A stretch of DNA of 64,000 nt from Beijerinckiaceae bacterium (GTDB taxonomy: Bacteria; Pseudomonadota; Alphaproteobacteria; Rhizobiales; Beijerinckiaceae), in the NCBI GenBank assembly GCA_021324915.1, contig JAJPIC010000011.1:124001-188000 (forward strand), in the 5' to 3' direction. Made by a program: the position numbers and the translations under genes. Under the pieces are notes generated by a model. The model searched no databases, was not told the DNA's origin, and was given only the letters and a program-made list of their open reading frames with translations. Below are positions 38,987 to 47,496 of the stretch, in pieces. Every line of letters starts with the position of its first letter. The stretch's first letter is position 1.

Positions 38987-39913
38987 TCATGGGCTGCGAC
39001 TGCTCGCGCGCGGGGAAGTTGGCTGCCAAAAGTGCTCCCGCCGATAGCCTTGCACATAGAGAAGCGCGGTGAGGTCGGCATGATCGATGCGCGCATGCGC
39101 CTGGGCGGCGACAGCCGGCTTTGCGCGGAATGCGACGCCGAGGCCGGCTTCGGCCAGCATTGAAACATCGTTGGCGCCGTCACCGACTGCGAGCGTCTCG
39201 ACCGGCATAAGGCCGAGCTTGCTGCGGAGCCCTACCAGCGTCGCGCGCTTTGCTTCTCCCCCGCGCACCGGTTCCTCGATCGCGCCCGTGAGCCGCCCAT
39301 TCTTCACGCACAGCACGTTGGCTTCGCTCGCATCGAAGCCCAGCCGCGCAGCGAGCGGAATGGTAAAGAGCGTAAATCCGCCGGAGACGAGCGCCGTGTA
39401 AGCGCCGTGCGCGCGCATGGTTCGCACGAGAATTTCGGCTCCCGGCGTGAAGGTGATGCGTGCGAGAACCTTCTCGATGACATCGACGCTGAGCCCGGCA
39501 AGGAGCGCGACGCGTTCGCGCAAAGCGGGAACGAAGGCGATCTCGCCGCGCATGGCGCGCGCCGTGATCTTGGCGACATGATCCTTGATCCCAAGGAAAT
39601 CGGCGAGCTCGTCGACGCATTCCTCAGCGATGACGGTCGAATCCATGTCGGCGACGAGCAGTTTTTTCCGCCGCGCGGCAGAAGGCTGGACGATGACGTC
39701 GATTGGCACGCCAGCAAAGGCTTCGCGCAAGAGCTCGCGCGCGCGGTGCACCCCGCCCTCGGTTGTCGGCCGAAAGGCAATGTCCGCCGCCAGGCCGGGA
39801 GCGAGCCAAATAGGTCGTTCAGCGCCAGGCAGGAGCTGGAGCGCGCGCCCGACGAGATCCTCATCGAGCATAGGAGTTTGCGGATTGCAGATCAGAGTCG
39901 CGACGTGGCTCAT
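38987..39913 (-). CDS. serB: phosphoserine phosphatase SerB (308 aa)
   Basis: SerB makes serine from phosphoserine. It is a HAD phosphatase with LLVADMDSTVIAEECVDELADFLG (nucleophile Asp in DMDST), TALVSGGFTLFTIPLAARLGF (motif II) and LAVGDGANDVSMLAEAGLGVAFRAKP (motif IV). The N-terminal 80 residues form an ACT-like extension as in other alphaproteobacterial SerB proteins. It is divergent from a PadR-type regulator, and a palindromic operator lies between the two, so shared regulation is possible. Confidence 0.95.
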   Translation of the reverse strand: MSHVATLICNPQTPMLDEDLVGRALQLLPGAERPIWLAPGLAADIAFRPTTEGGVHRARELLREAFAGVPIDVIVQPSAARRKKLLVADMDSTVIAEECVDELADFLGIKDHVAKITARAMRGEIAFVPALRERVALLAGLSVDVIEKVLARITFTPGAEILVRTMRAHGAYTALVSGGFTLFTIPLAARLGFDASEANVLCVKNGRLTGAIEEPVRGGEAKRATLVGLRSKLGLMPVETLAVGDGANDVSMLAEAGLGVAFRAKPAVAAQAHARIDHADLTALLYVQGYRREHFWQPTSPRASSRSP

Positions 39914-39954
39914 GGGTTACCGGTAAAAAGGCCTGCCTCTCTTGTCAAAGCGCA

Positions 39955-40007
39955 TTAGATATATCTTGCGTTACATCTAATGCTGAGCTATCTTGTGATA
40001 TATCTAA
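39955..40007. promoter_or_regulatory. operator with two ATATAT palindromes before the PadR gene
   Basis: TTAGATATATC (39955-39965) and GATATATCTAA (39997-40007) form a perfect 11-base inverted repeat. Each half is itself near-palindromic (AGATATATCT at 39957-39966; GATATATC at 39997-40004), with centres 39 bases apart. It lies 15 bases before the PadR start and 42 bases upstream of serB, an ideal place for autorepression. Confidence 0.65.
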
Positions 40008-40021
40008 ATTTGGAGGCAGAT

Positions 40022-40624
40022 ATGCACGGACATTGCGAATCTTATTGGAAATGGGGCGCAGGGAGGCATCGGCGCGGCGGCTTCGGGGGGTTCGGCTTCG
40101 GCCGGGGCGGCGGGAACATGGACCCCGACGATATGCTGCGCGCCAAGCGCATGCTGGCGCAGAACGATCTGCGGCTGATCGCGCTCTCCTTCATTGCCGA
40201 GGCGCCGCGCCACGGCTACGAGATCATCAAGCTCGTGGAGGAAAGGACTGCCGACTGGTACAGCCCGAGCCCAGGCATCGTCTATCCGACCCTGACCTAT
40301 CTGGAGGAAGCCGGATATGTCACGGCGGCGAACGAAGGCAGCAAGAAGCTTTATACGATCACCGATGAGGGACGGGCCTATCTTGCGGCCAATCGCGAGC
40401 TCGTCGACGTGGTGCTCGAGCGCCTGGCCGCGATCGGCGAGCGCGTCGGGCAATGGCGACGCGCAGCCCGCGGTGCGAACCGCCGCGACCTGCCGCCGCT
40501 CGTCGAAGCGGCGCTCAACCATTTGCGCGAGACCGTCGGCAAGAGGCTCGAAGAGGACGAATCCGCCGAAGCAAGCCTGGCGGAAATCCTTGCCCGCACC
40601 GCCGCCGACCTGCAGCGGAAGTAG
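40022..40624 (+). CDS. PadR-family repressor, NfeR/YqjI-like (200 aa)
   Basis: From ATG at 40022 (GGAGG six bases upstream) the N-terminus is MHGHCESYWKWGAGRHRRGGF, a short His/Cys/Gly-rich stretch like the metal-sensing tail of E. coli YqjI. The winged-helix domain follows: LRLIALSFIAEAPRHGYEIIKLVEERTADWYSPSPGIVYPTLTYLEEAGYV, and then KKLYTITDEGRAYLAANRE. The SPSPGIVYPTL segment is the PadR signature. A C-terminal helix mediates dimerisation. The N-terminal residues H2, H4 and C5 could bind nickel or iron; this is inference. The usual ferric-reductase partner gene is not adjacent. Confidence 0.85.
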   Translation: MHGHCESYWKWGAGRHRRGGFGGFGFGRGGGNMDPDDMLRAKRMLAQNDLRLIALSFIAEAPRHGYEIIKLVEERTADWYSPSPGIVYPTLTYLEEAGYVTAANEGSKKLYTITDEGRAYLAANRELVDVVLERLAAIGERVGQWRRAARGANRRDLPPLVEAALNHLRETVGKRLEEDESAEASLAEILARTAADLQRK

Positions 40625-40653
40625 ACGCGTCAATGCGAAGCGCAAAGCACGGT

Positions 40654-40710
40654 GAAGCAATCCAGTTACGAGCCAAGACTCTGGATTGCTTCGCCCCGCT
40701 CGCAATGACA
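40654..40710. repeat. extragenic palindromic repeat, copy 2
   Basis: GAAGCAATCCAG (40654-40665) and CTGGATTGCTTC (40681-40692) form a perfect 12-bp stem, followed by GCTCGCAATGACA (40698-40710), identical to 27351-27363. It is the common Hyphomicrobiales intergenic element that reads CATTGCGAGC...GAAGCAATCCAG on the other strand. Its terminal CAATGACA supplies an ATG in frame with miaA. Confidence 0.75.
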
Positions 40711-40746
40711 GAACACAATGCTGGATCACGAAGACCTGGAGATCTG

Positions 40747-41661
40747 TTGCGACCCCTTTCGGCGATCCTGATCGCCGGTCCGACGGCGAGCGGCAAATCC
40801 GGCATTGCTTTGCGACTCGCCGAGCGCCTCGGCGGCGCGCTGGTCAATGCCGATTCGATGCAGGTCTATTGCGATCTCAAGATCCTCAGCGCGCGACCGG
40901 CTCCCGAGGAGGAAGCGCGCGCGCCGCATTTTCTCTTCGGCCATGTGGACGGCGCAACGAATTATTCGGTCGGCCGCTATCTCGATGACGCGGCGGCGGT
41001 CCTTTCGCGTTTGAGAGCAGAAAACCGCTTGCCGATGTTCGTCGGCGGCACAGGGCTTTATTTCAAGGCGCTGACGCAGGGAATTTCGGATATTCCGCAC
41101 GTGCCCAAGGCGCTACGGGCGGAATTGCGGACCTGGGCCGAAGGCCTTGCGCCCGCCGAGCTTCATGCCGAGCTTGCCGCCCGCGATCCGCTCATGGCTG
41201 CAAAACTGCGAGCCACCGATCCGCAGCGCATTCTGCGCGCGCTCGAAGTCCATGCCGCGACCGGAAAGAGCCTCGCCGCCTTCCAAGGCGCGAAGTCACC
41301 GCCTCTGCTCGATGGCCGCTCTTGCCTTGCGCTCTTTCTCGCACCCGACCGGGCGGGGCTCAGAGAAGCGATCGACCGGCGTTTCGATGCAATGATCGCG
41401 GCGGGTGCCTTAGAAGAGTTGCGCGCCTTGCAGGCTCGCGCGCTCGACCCGGCGCTGCCGGTGATGCGCGCGCTCGGCGTGCCGCAGCTTCTTTCTCATC
41501 TTGGGGGCGCGCTCGACCTCGACGAGGCCGTGCGCGTCGCCAAGCGCGACACCCGCGCCTATGCCAAGCGGCAATTCACATTCGCGCGGCATCAATTGCC
41601 GGAATTCCGTTGGGTGGCGCCGGCGGATGCCGAGGCGATCGCGATGGAAATTTCCGAGTGA
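40747..41661 (+). CDS. miaA: tRNA dimethylallyltransferase MiaA (304 aa)
   Basis: MiaA adds a dimethylallyl group to A37 of tRNAs reading UNN codons. Walker A is LIAGPTASGKSGIALRLAE. VNADSMQVYCDLKILSARP, LFGHVDGATNYSVGRYLDDA, PMFVGGTGLYFKALTQGIS and AKRDTRAYAKRQFTFARHQ are the family blocks. The start preferred is TTG at 40747, with GGAG (40738-40741) five bases upstream and the nucleotide-binding strand right after it. An in-frame ATG at 40705 lies inside a repeat element, has no ribosome site and would add 14 residues. Confidence 0.93.
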   Translation: MRPLSAILIAGPTASGKSGIALRLAERLGGALVNADSMQVYCDLKILSARPAPEEEARAPHFLFGHVDGATNYSVGRYLDDAAAVLSRLRAENRLPMFVGGTGLYFKALTQGISDIPHVPKALRAELRTWAEGLAPAELHAELAARDPLMAAKLRATDPQRILRALEVHAATGKSLAAFQGAKSPPLLDGRSCLALFLAPDRAGLREAIDRRFDAMIAAGALEELRALQARALDPALPVMRALGVPQLLSHLGGALDLDEAVRVAKRDTRAYAKRQFTFARHQLPEFRWVAPADAEAIAMEISE

Positions 41662-41702
41662 GCGCTCTTTCTCCGCTCGCGGGGAGGAAAAGTGCGGCCC
41701 GC

Positions 41703-42404
41703 TTACGCGCCCAGCGTGTCGGCCAAAGCTTCGAGATCCGCTGCTGCAATATCGACGGGAACGCTCGGCCGCGCCTCGCCTTTGCCAGGCCCGTGCTCAT
41801 TCGGCCGCGCGACATGCGCCGTGCGCAGCCCGTGGCGTGCCGCAGCCTCGAGATCATAGGAATGCGCCGCGACCATCAGGCAGTCTTCGGGCTGCAGGTT
41901 CAGCGTCGCGACCGCGCTCTGATAGACGATCGGCTTCGGCTTATAATCGCGCGCCACCTCGCTGCCGAGAATCGCATCAAAGATGAAGCCGTTGCGGCGG
42001 GCGAGATCGACCTGGATCGCAATATTGCCGTTCGACACTGGCGCCAGCAGGAAGTTTTGGCGCAGCCGCGTGAGCCCGCCCGGCACATCCGGCCAGGCGT
42101 CGAGCCGATGCCAGGCGAGATTGAGCTCCGCGCGCATTTCTTCGTCGAGATCGTCGAGCCCGAAGCGGGGAAGCACAGCCTCGAGCATGCGCCGATGTAT
42201 GGCGTCGAGCGGGACGAAAGGCATCGCGCCGCTGCGAATGGGTTCCATGCCCGCTTGATATTCGCCCCGCCAGGCATCGGCAAAGGCCGGCCAGTCGCGC
42301 GATAGGCCGCGCGGCTCGAGCAGCCGCTGCGCTTCGCAAGCAACGCCCGTGCGCCAATCGACCAGCGTGCCGAACACGTCAAAAAAGAGGGCTTTGAGGG
42401 GCAA
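41703..42404 (-). CDS. haloacid dehalogenase type II family hydrolase (233 aa)
   Basis: This is a HAD-superfamily enzyme close to L-2-haloacid dehalogenases. LKALFFDVFGTLVDWRTGV holds the nucleophile Asp and acceptor residues. LLAPVSNGNIAIQVDLARRNGF is motif II, YKPKP carries the Lys, and CLMVAAHSYDLEAAARHGLRTAHVARPNEHG is motif IV. The motif IV wording AAHSYDL differs from the SSNxxD of well-studied dehalogenases, so the true substrate may be a phosphate ester. TTG at 42404 has GGGAGAG about six bases upstream and places the start next to the first strand. An in-frame ATG at 42485 was rejected because it overlaps the arsR operator region. It converges on miaA. Confidence 0.8.
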   Translation of the reverse strand: MPLKALFFDVFGTLVDWRTGVACEAQRLLEPRGLSRDWPAFADAWRGEYQAGMEPIRSGAMPFVPLDAIHRRMLEAVLPRFGLDDLDEEMRAELNLAWHRLDAWPDVPGGLTRLRQNFLLAPVSNGNIAIQVDLARRNGFIFDAILGSEVARDYKPKPIVYQSAVATLNLQPEDCLMVAAHSYDLEAAARHGLRTAHVARPNEHGPGKGEARPSVPVDIAAADLEALADTLGA

Positions 42405-42451
42405 GGTTCTCTCCCGCGAACGCCTCTTTAAATCCGCGCAGCCGATTCCGT

Positions 42452-42509
42452 TTGACAACTTCCACTTTGGTATGTAAATAGCCAATTAGTTATATAACCT
42501 ACTGGCTAT
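42452..42509 (+). promoter_or_regulatory. promoter and concentric operator of the ArsR-AHSA1 operon
   Basis: TTGACA (42452-42457) and TAAATA (42475-42480) with a 17-base spacer form a likely promoter. Overlapping and following it, ATAGCCA (42478-42484) and TGGCTAT (42503-42509) are mirrored about 42493.5. GTTATATAAC (42489-42498) is a perfect palindrome with the same centre. This nested dyad covers the start of transcription, as expected for an autorepressing ArsR protein. Confidence 0.65.
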
Positions 42510-42514
42510 CTACG

Positions 42515-42853
42515 ATGCCGGACCACCTCAGCGATACATTCTCTGCCCTCGCCGACCCGACGCGGCGTGCGATCCTCTCCCGCCTCGCCCTTGGCGAAGC
42601 CTCGGTGAAAGAGCTGGTCGAGCCCTTCGGCCTGACCCAGCCGGCAATCTCCAAACACCTCGCCGTGCTCGAAAAGGCCGGGCTCATTTCCCGCAGCCGC
42701 GACGCGCAGCGCCGGCCCTGTCGGCTCGAAGCCCAAGCCCTCAAGGAGGCCGCCGATTGGATCGACCATTACCGGCGATTCTGGACGGAGAGCCTCGACC
42801 GGCTCGACGATTATCTGCAAGACCTCAAGAAGAAGGACGGCAAAGATGGGTAA
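42515..42853 (+). CDS. ArsR/SmtB-family repressor (112 aa)
   Basis: This is a winged-helix regulator of the group that pairs with SRPBCC proteins. DTFSALADPTRRAILSRLALGEASVKELVEPFGLTQPAISKHLAVLEKAGLISRSRDAQRRPCRL contains the helix-turn-helix (LTQPAISKHL). The canonical ELCVCDL metal site of ArsR is replaced by SVKELVE without cysteines, so it probably does not sense metal. The C-terminal helix WIDHYRRFWTESLDRLDDYL dimerises. It overlaps the next gene by eight bases. A nested palindrome directly upstream suggests autoregulation. Confidence 0.9.
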   Translation: MPDHLSDTFSALADPTRRAILSRLALGEASVKELVEPFGLTQPAISKHLAVLEKAGLISRSRDAQRRPCRLEAQALKEAADWIDHYRRFWTESLDRLDDYLQDLKKKDGKDG

Positions 42854-43772
42854 GACTTCAATCGAGGTTCGTGAGCGGGAAATCATCGGCACGCGGATTT
42901 ACGATGCGCCGCGCGAGCTCGTCTGGCGCGCCTTCACCGATCCCCAACATCTGGCGCGCTGGTGGGGGCCGAATGGCTTCACCAATTCGTTCCACGAGTT
43001 CGATTTTCGCCCGGGCGGCACCTGGCGTCACGTGATGCATGGTCCGGATGGGACCGATTACCCGAACGAGAGCCGTTTCGTCGAAATCGCCTGGCTCCAG
43101 CGCCTCGTCATCGATCACATCTCGGCGCCGAAATTCCGTCTCACCGTTTCCCTCGAGGACGCGGGCGCTCAGTCGGGCAGCAAGACCAAGCTCGTCTTTC
43201 ATCAATTCTTCGAATCGGTCGAAGCTTTCGAGAGCATCAAGCCCTATGCGCTGCCCGGCCTCGAGCAGAACCTCGAGAAGCTTGCCGAACATCTGCCTAC
43301 GATCGACCTCATGCGGCGCGAGCTCACCATCCGGCGCACGTTCAATGCGCCGCGGGCGCTTGTCTGGGAGGCCTGGACCGATCCGAAACATCTGGCCCAA
43401 TGGTGGGGACCGGAGGGCTTCACCAATCCGGTGTGCGAGGTCGATCTCAGGGTCGGCGGCGAATTGCGCATCGTGATGCGCGGGCCGGACGGCACGGATT
43501 ATCCCATGCGCGGCACGTTTCGCGAGATCGCCGCGCCCGAACGGCTCGTTTTCATCAGCGGCCCCGTCGATAAGAACGATCGCTTCCTGATCGATGGGCT
43601 GACGACCGTGACTCTGGCGGAACGCGGCGGGAAGACCGAAATGGTCCTCGAGACCCGCGCGATCGGCCTTGTGGCGTCGGCCGTCCGCATGATCGCCGGA
43701 ATGGATCTCGGCTGGTTGCAGTCGATCGACCGGCTGGCGGATAATGTCGAAGGCGCGCTCTCCAAGGCTTGA
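42846..43772 (+). CDS. tandem AHSA1/SRPBCC-domain protein (308 aa)
   Basis: Two copies of the AHSA1 (SRPBCC) lipid/ligand-binding fold lie head to tail. Copy one (about 10-150) has IYDAPRELVWRAFTDPQHLARWWGPNGFTN and HVMHGPDGTDYPNESRFVEI. Copy two (about 155-305) has FNAPRALVWEAWTDPKHLAQWWGPEGFTN and IVMRGPDGTDYPMRGTFREI. Usual members are single domains of about 150 residues. The two copies are clearly related and probably arose by gene duplication and fusion. The function is unknown; partners of ArsR genes of this kind may bind or modify small hydrophobic molecules. The gene overlaps the ArsR stop, so the two are one transcription unit. Confidence 0.88.
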   Translation: MGKTSIEVREREIIGTRIYDAPRELVWRAFTDPQHLARWWGPNGFTNSFHEFDFRPGGTWRHVMHGPDGTDYPNESRFVEIAWLQRLVIDHISAPKFRLTVSLEDAGAQSGSKTKLVFHQFFESVEAFESIKPYALPGLEQNLEKLAEHLPTIDLMRRELTIRRTFNAPRALVWEAWTDPKHLAQWWGPEGFTNPVCEVDLRVGGELRIVMRGPDGTDYPMRGTFREIAAPERLVFISGPVDKNDRFLIDGLTTVTLAERGGKTEMVLETRAIGLVASAVRMIAGMDLGWLQSIDRLADNVEGALSKA

Positions 43773-43783
43773 CCCCGGGCCTG

Positions 43784-43820
43784 CCGCGGCACCGGGCCGC
43801 CCGGTGCCGCGGGTTGATTT
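43784..43820 (+). terminator. strong hairpin terminator after the AHSA1 gene
   Basis: CCGCGGCACCGGG (43784-43796) and CCCGGTGCCGCGG (43800-43812) form a perfect 13-bp stem with a 3-base loop. It is followed by GTTGATTTTG, which is T-rich. It ends the ArsR operon, and the ilv promoter begins in the same bases. Confidence 0.7.
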
Positions 43821-43842
43821 TGTGGGCCGCCTTCGCTAAATC
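43814..43842 (+). promoter_or_regulatory. predicted ilvBNC promoter
   Basis: TTGATT (43814-43819) and TAAATC (43837-43842) are separated by exactly 17 bases and lie 21 bases before the leader peptide ATG. The -35 overlaps the tail of the preceding terminator. Confidence 0.55.
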
Positions 43843-43862
43843 TGCGGTCATTGGAGATCCCG

Positions 43863-43913
43863 ATGCGGAAGATCCTTATCGTAACCTCAGCGCTGGAGAC
43901 GGGACGGAGTTAG
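43863..43913 (+). CDS. ilvL: branched-chain amino acid leader peptide (16 aa)
   Basis: ATG at 43863, six bases after TTGGAG, opens a 16-codon frame ending at TAG 43911-43913: MRKILIVTSALETGRS. The consecutive Ile-Leu-Ile-Val codons (ATC CTT ATC GTA), with a further Leu, are what a ribosome-mediated attenuator for ilvBNC needs. The frame is followed by alternative stem-loops and a strong terminator at 43941-43962, all before ilvB at 44009. The sequence and layout are direct observations; the attenuation role is inference from the known ilv/leu leader mechanism. Confidence 0.75.
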   Translation: MRKILIVTSALETGRS

Positions 43914-43940
43914 CTCCGCTTCCGCGTCCGGCGCTGCCCG

Positions 43941-43962
43941 AGGCCCTTCGAGGGCCTTTTTT
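43941..43962 (+). terminator. intrinsic terminator of the ilv leader (attenuator)
   Basis: AGGCCC (43941-43946), loop TTCGA and GGGCCT (43952-43957) run into six T residues (43957-43962): a textbook intrinsic terminator 46 bases before ilvB. Upstream, CAGCGC (43888-43893) can pair with GCGCTG (43931-43936), and CGGAG with CTCCG around the leader stop codon. Competing structures are therefore available. Confidence 0.8.
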
Positions 43963-44008
43963 ATTGCCCGAAGTTGCAAAAACCCGCATGAAAGTGGCGG
44001 AGAGCGAA

Positions 44009-45763
44009 ATGGCCAGAATAATGACCGGTGCCGAAATGGTGGTCGAAGCCCTGAAGGATCAGGGAGTCGACGTCATTTTCGGCTATCCCGGCGGCGCAGT
44101 CCTGCCGATCTATGACGTGCTTTACGATCACCAGCACGCGATCCGCCATGTCCTCGTTCGCCACGAACAGGGGGCGGCGCATGCGGCAGAAGGCTATGCC
44201 CGCTCGAGCGGGCGGCCCGGCGTGATGCTCGTGACCTCCGGCCCGGGTGCGACGAATTCGATCACCGGGCTCACCGATGCGCTGATGGATTCGATCCCGG
44301 TCGTCTGCATCACCGGCCAGGTGCCGACCCACCTCATCGGCTCGGACGCCTTTCAGGAATGCGACACCGTCGGCATCACCCGGCATTGCACGAAACATAA
44401 TTATCTCGTCCGCTCGATCGAAGATCTGCCGCGCATTCTGCACGAGGCGTTCTATGTCGCGCAGCATGGCCGGCCGGGCCCGGTGGTCATCGATATTCCG
44501 AAAGATGTGCAATTCGCCCGCGGGATCTATTCCGGACCGCAGAACGTCGAGCACAAGACCTATCGGCCGCGCCTCGAAGGCGACCCGGGAAAGATCGAGC
44601 TCGCCGTCACAATGATGGCCTCTGCCAAGCGGCCGATCTTCTATACCGGCGGCGGGATCATCAATTCGGGTCCCGAAGCTTCGCGGCTTCTGCGCGAGCT
44701 CGTGGCGTCGACCGGGTTTCCCGTCACCTCGACCTTGATGGGGCTTGGCGCCTATCCGGCCTCGGGAGAGAACTGGCTCGGCATGCTCGGCATGCACGGC
44801 ACGTTCGAAGCAAATAATGCCATGCACGACTGCGATCTGATGATCGCAATCGGCGCGCGTTTCGACGATCGCATCACGGGCCGGCTCGATCAATTCGCCC
44901 CCGGCTCGAAGAAGATCCACATCGATATCGATCCGTCCTCGATCAACAAGAACGTCAAGGTCGATCTCGCCGTCGTCGGCGATTGCGCGCATGTGATTGC
45001 GGCACTGATTGCCCGTTGGAAAGCGCGCGGCTGCAAGGCGGATCCGGGCGCACTCAAGAAGTGGTGGAGCGAGATCGAGGCATGGCGGGCGCGCAAGTCG
45101 CTCGCCTACAAACATTCGGAAAAAGTCATCAAGCCGCAATGGGCGATCGAACGGCTCTATGCGGCGACGAAGGGGCGCGACTGCTATATCACGACGGAAG
45201 TCGGCCAGCATCAGATGTGGGCCGCGCAGCATTTTCATTTCGACGAGCCGAATAGGTTCATGACCAGCGGCGGCCTCGGCACTATGGGCTATGGCCTGCC
45301 CGCGGCGATCGGCGTGCAAATGGCCCATCCGAAATCGCTCGTCGTCGATATTGCCGGGGAAGGCTCGATCCTGATGAATATTCAGGAGCTCTCGACCGCC
45401 GCTCAATATCGCTTGCCGGTCAAGGTCTTCATCCTCAACAATGAATATCTCGGCATGGTGCGCCAATGGCAGGAATTGCTGCATGGTGGGCGCTATTCCG
45501 AAAGCTATTCGGAGGCTTTGCCCGATTTCGTGAAGCTCGCCGAAGCATTCGGCGCGCACGGGATCTGCTGTTCGGATCCGGCCGATCTCGATGCCGCGAT
45601 CGCCGAGATGATCGCTACCCCCAAGGCCGTCCTCTTCGATTGCCGCATCGACAAGACCGAAAATTGCCTGCCGATGATTCCATCGGGCAAGGCGCATAAT
45701 GAAATGATCCTGCCGGACAGCGACGAAGTATCGGTCGATGCGGCCGGGAAGATCCTGGTGTGA
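44009..45763 (+). CDS. ilvB: acetolactate synthase large subunit (584 aa)
   Basis: This is the ThDP-dependent first step of branched-chain amino acid synthesis. MTGAEMVVEALKDQGVDVIFGYPGGAVLPIYD, RHEQGAAHAAEGYARSSGRPGVMLVTSGPGATN (ThDP Glu), ITGQVPTHLIGSDAFQECDTVGITRHCTKHNY (FAD/ThDP) and DIAGEGSILMNIQELSTA (Mg-ThDP) are family hallmarks. The length fits. An open frame extends upstream through the leader and terminator, but ATG at 44009 has GGAG six bases before it and matches the usual N-terminus. It is controlled by the attenuator upstream. Confidence 0.96.
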   Translation: MARIMTGAEMVVEALKDQGVDVIFGYPGGAVLPIYDVLYDHQHAIRHVLVRHEQGAAHAAEGYARSSGRPGVMLVTSGPGATNSITGLTDALMDSIPVVCITGQVPTHLIGSDAFQECDTVGITRHCTKHNYLVRSIEDLPRILHEAFYVAQHGRPGPVVIDIPKDVQFARGIYSGPQNVEHKTYRPRLEGDPGKIELAVTMMASAKRPIFYTGGGIINSGPEASRLLRELVASTGFPVTSTLMGLGAYPASGENWLGMLGMHGTFEANNAMHDCDLMIAIGARFDDRITGRLDQFAPGSKKIHIDIDPSSINKNVKVDLAVVGDCAHVIAALIARWKARGCKADPGALKKWWSEIEAWRARKSLAYKHSEKVIKPQWAIERLYAATKGRDCYITTEVGQHQMWAAQHFHFDEPNRFMTSGGLGTMGYGLPAAIGVQMAHPKSLVVDIAGEGSILMNIQELSTAAQYRLPVKVFILNNEYLGMVRQWQELLHGGRYSESYSEALPDFVKLAEAFGAHGICCSDPADLDAAIAEMIATPKAVLFDCRIDKTENCLPMIPSGKAHNEMILPDSDEVSVDAAGKILV

Positions 45764-45789
45764 GCGGCTCCGAAAAAGGACCAAATCCG

Positions 45790-46341
45790 ATGAATGCCCC
45801 GACGGCGCCGCCCTCGCCCTATTCTTCCGCGATCGGCAAATCGAATATCGAAACCCATACGCTCTCGGTTCTCGTCGACAATGAACCGGGCGTTCTCGCC
45901 CGCGTCGTCGGCCTCTTCTCCGGCCGCGGCTACAATATCGAGAGCCTCACGGTCGCCGAAGTTGCGCATGCCGAACATTTGTCGCGCATCACGATCGTAA
46001 CCTCAGGCACGCCGGAAGCGATCGAGCAGATCAGCCATCAATTGGAACGGCTCGTGCCGATCCACGCGGTGACGGATCTCACTCTGCGCGGCAATGCGGT
46101 CGAGCGCGAGCTCGCCATGATCAAAGTGGTCGGCACCGGAACCGACCGTGACGAAGCTTTGCGGCTCGCCGAAGCCTTCCGGGCGCGGGTGATCGACGCC
46201 ACGATCGAAAGTTTCATTTTCGAGCTGACCGGCGCGGCAGCCAAGATCGACCAATTCGTCGAACTGGTGCGACCGATCGGTCTCGTCGAAGTCTCGCGGA
46301 CCGGCATTGCCGCCATGTCGCGCGGCAAAGATCCGATCTAA
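45790..46341 (+). CDS. ilvN: acetolactate synthase small regulatory subunit (183 aa)
   Basis: This subunit gives valine feedback control to acetolactate synthase. An ACT domain (HTLSVLVDNEPGVLARVVGLFSGRGYNIESLTVAE) occupies residues about 20-90; ERELAMIKVVG and the C-terminal domain (FELTGAAAKIDQFVELVRPIGLVEVSRTGIAAMSRG) follow. ATG at 45790 has AAAAAGGA nine bases upstream. A GTG at 45760 overlapping the ilvB stop is the alternative and would add ten residues. Confidence 0.95.
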   Translation: MNAPTAPPSPYSSAIGKSNIETHTLSVLVDNEPGVLARVVGLFSGRGYNIESLTVAEVAHAEHLSRITIVTSGTPEAIEQISHQLERLVPIHAVTDLTLRGNAVERELAMIKVVGTGTDRDEALRLAEAFRARVIDATIESFIFELTGAAAKIDQFVELVRPIGLVEVSRTGIAAMSRGKDPI

Positions 46342-46363
46342 TCCGATGCTCAACCGAAAGTAA

Positions 46364-47407
<1,044 letters not shown>

Positions 47408-47496
47408 CGGCGCGCCCCGCGCCGGAAATGCGCTATTCTCAGCGGGGCAGTGCCGGCTCGGAATGCGCCGGTCAACCTGCGCCTTAGGGCGAGACC

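Noticed and set aside
40453..40746. Upstream extension of the miaA frame to 40453
   Set aside because: It overlaps the PadR gene and the extragenic repeat; the Walker A strand begins right after TTG 40747.
43961..45784. 607-codon minus-strand frame opposite ilvB
   Set aside because: Antisense of a clearly conserved gene, with no motif and no ribosome site.
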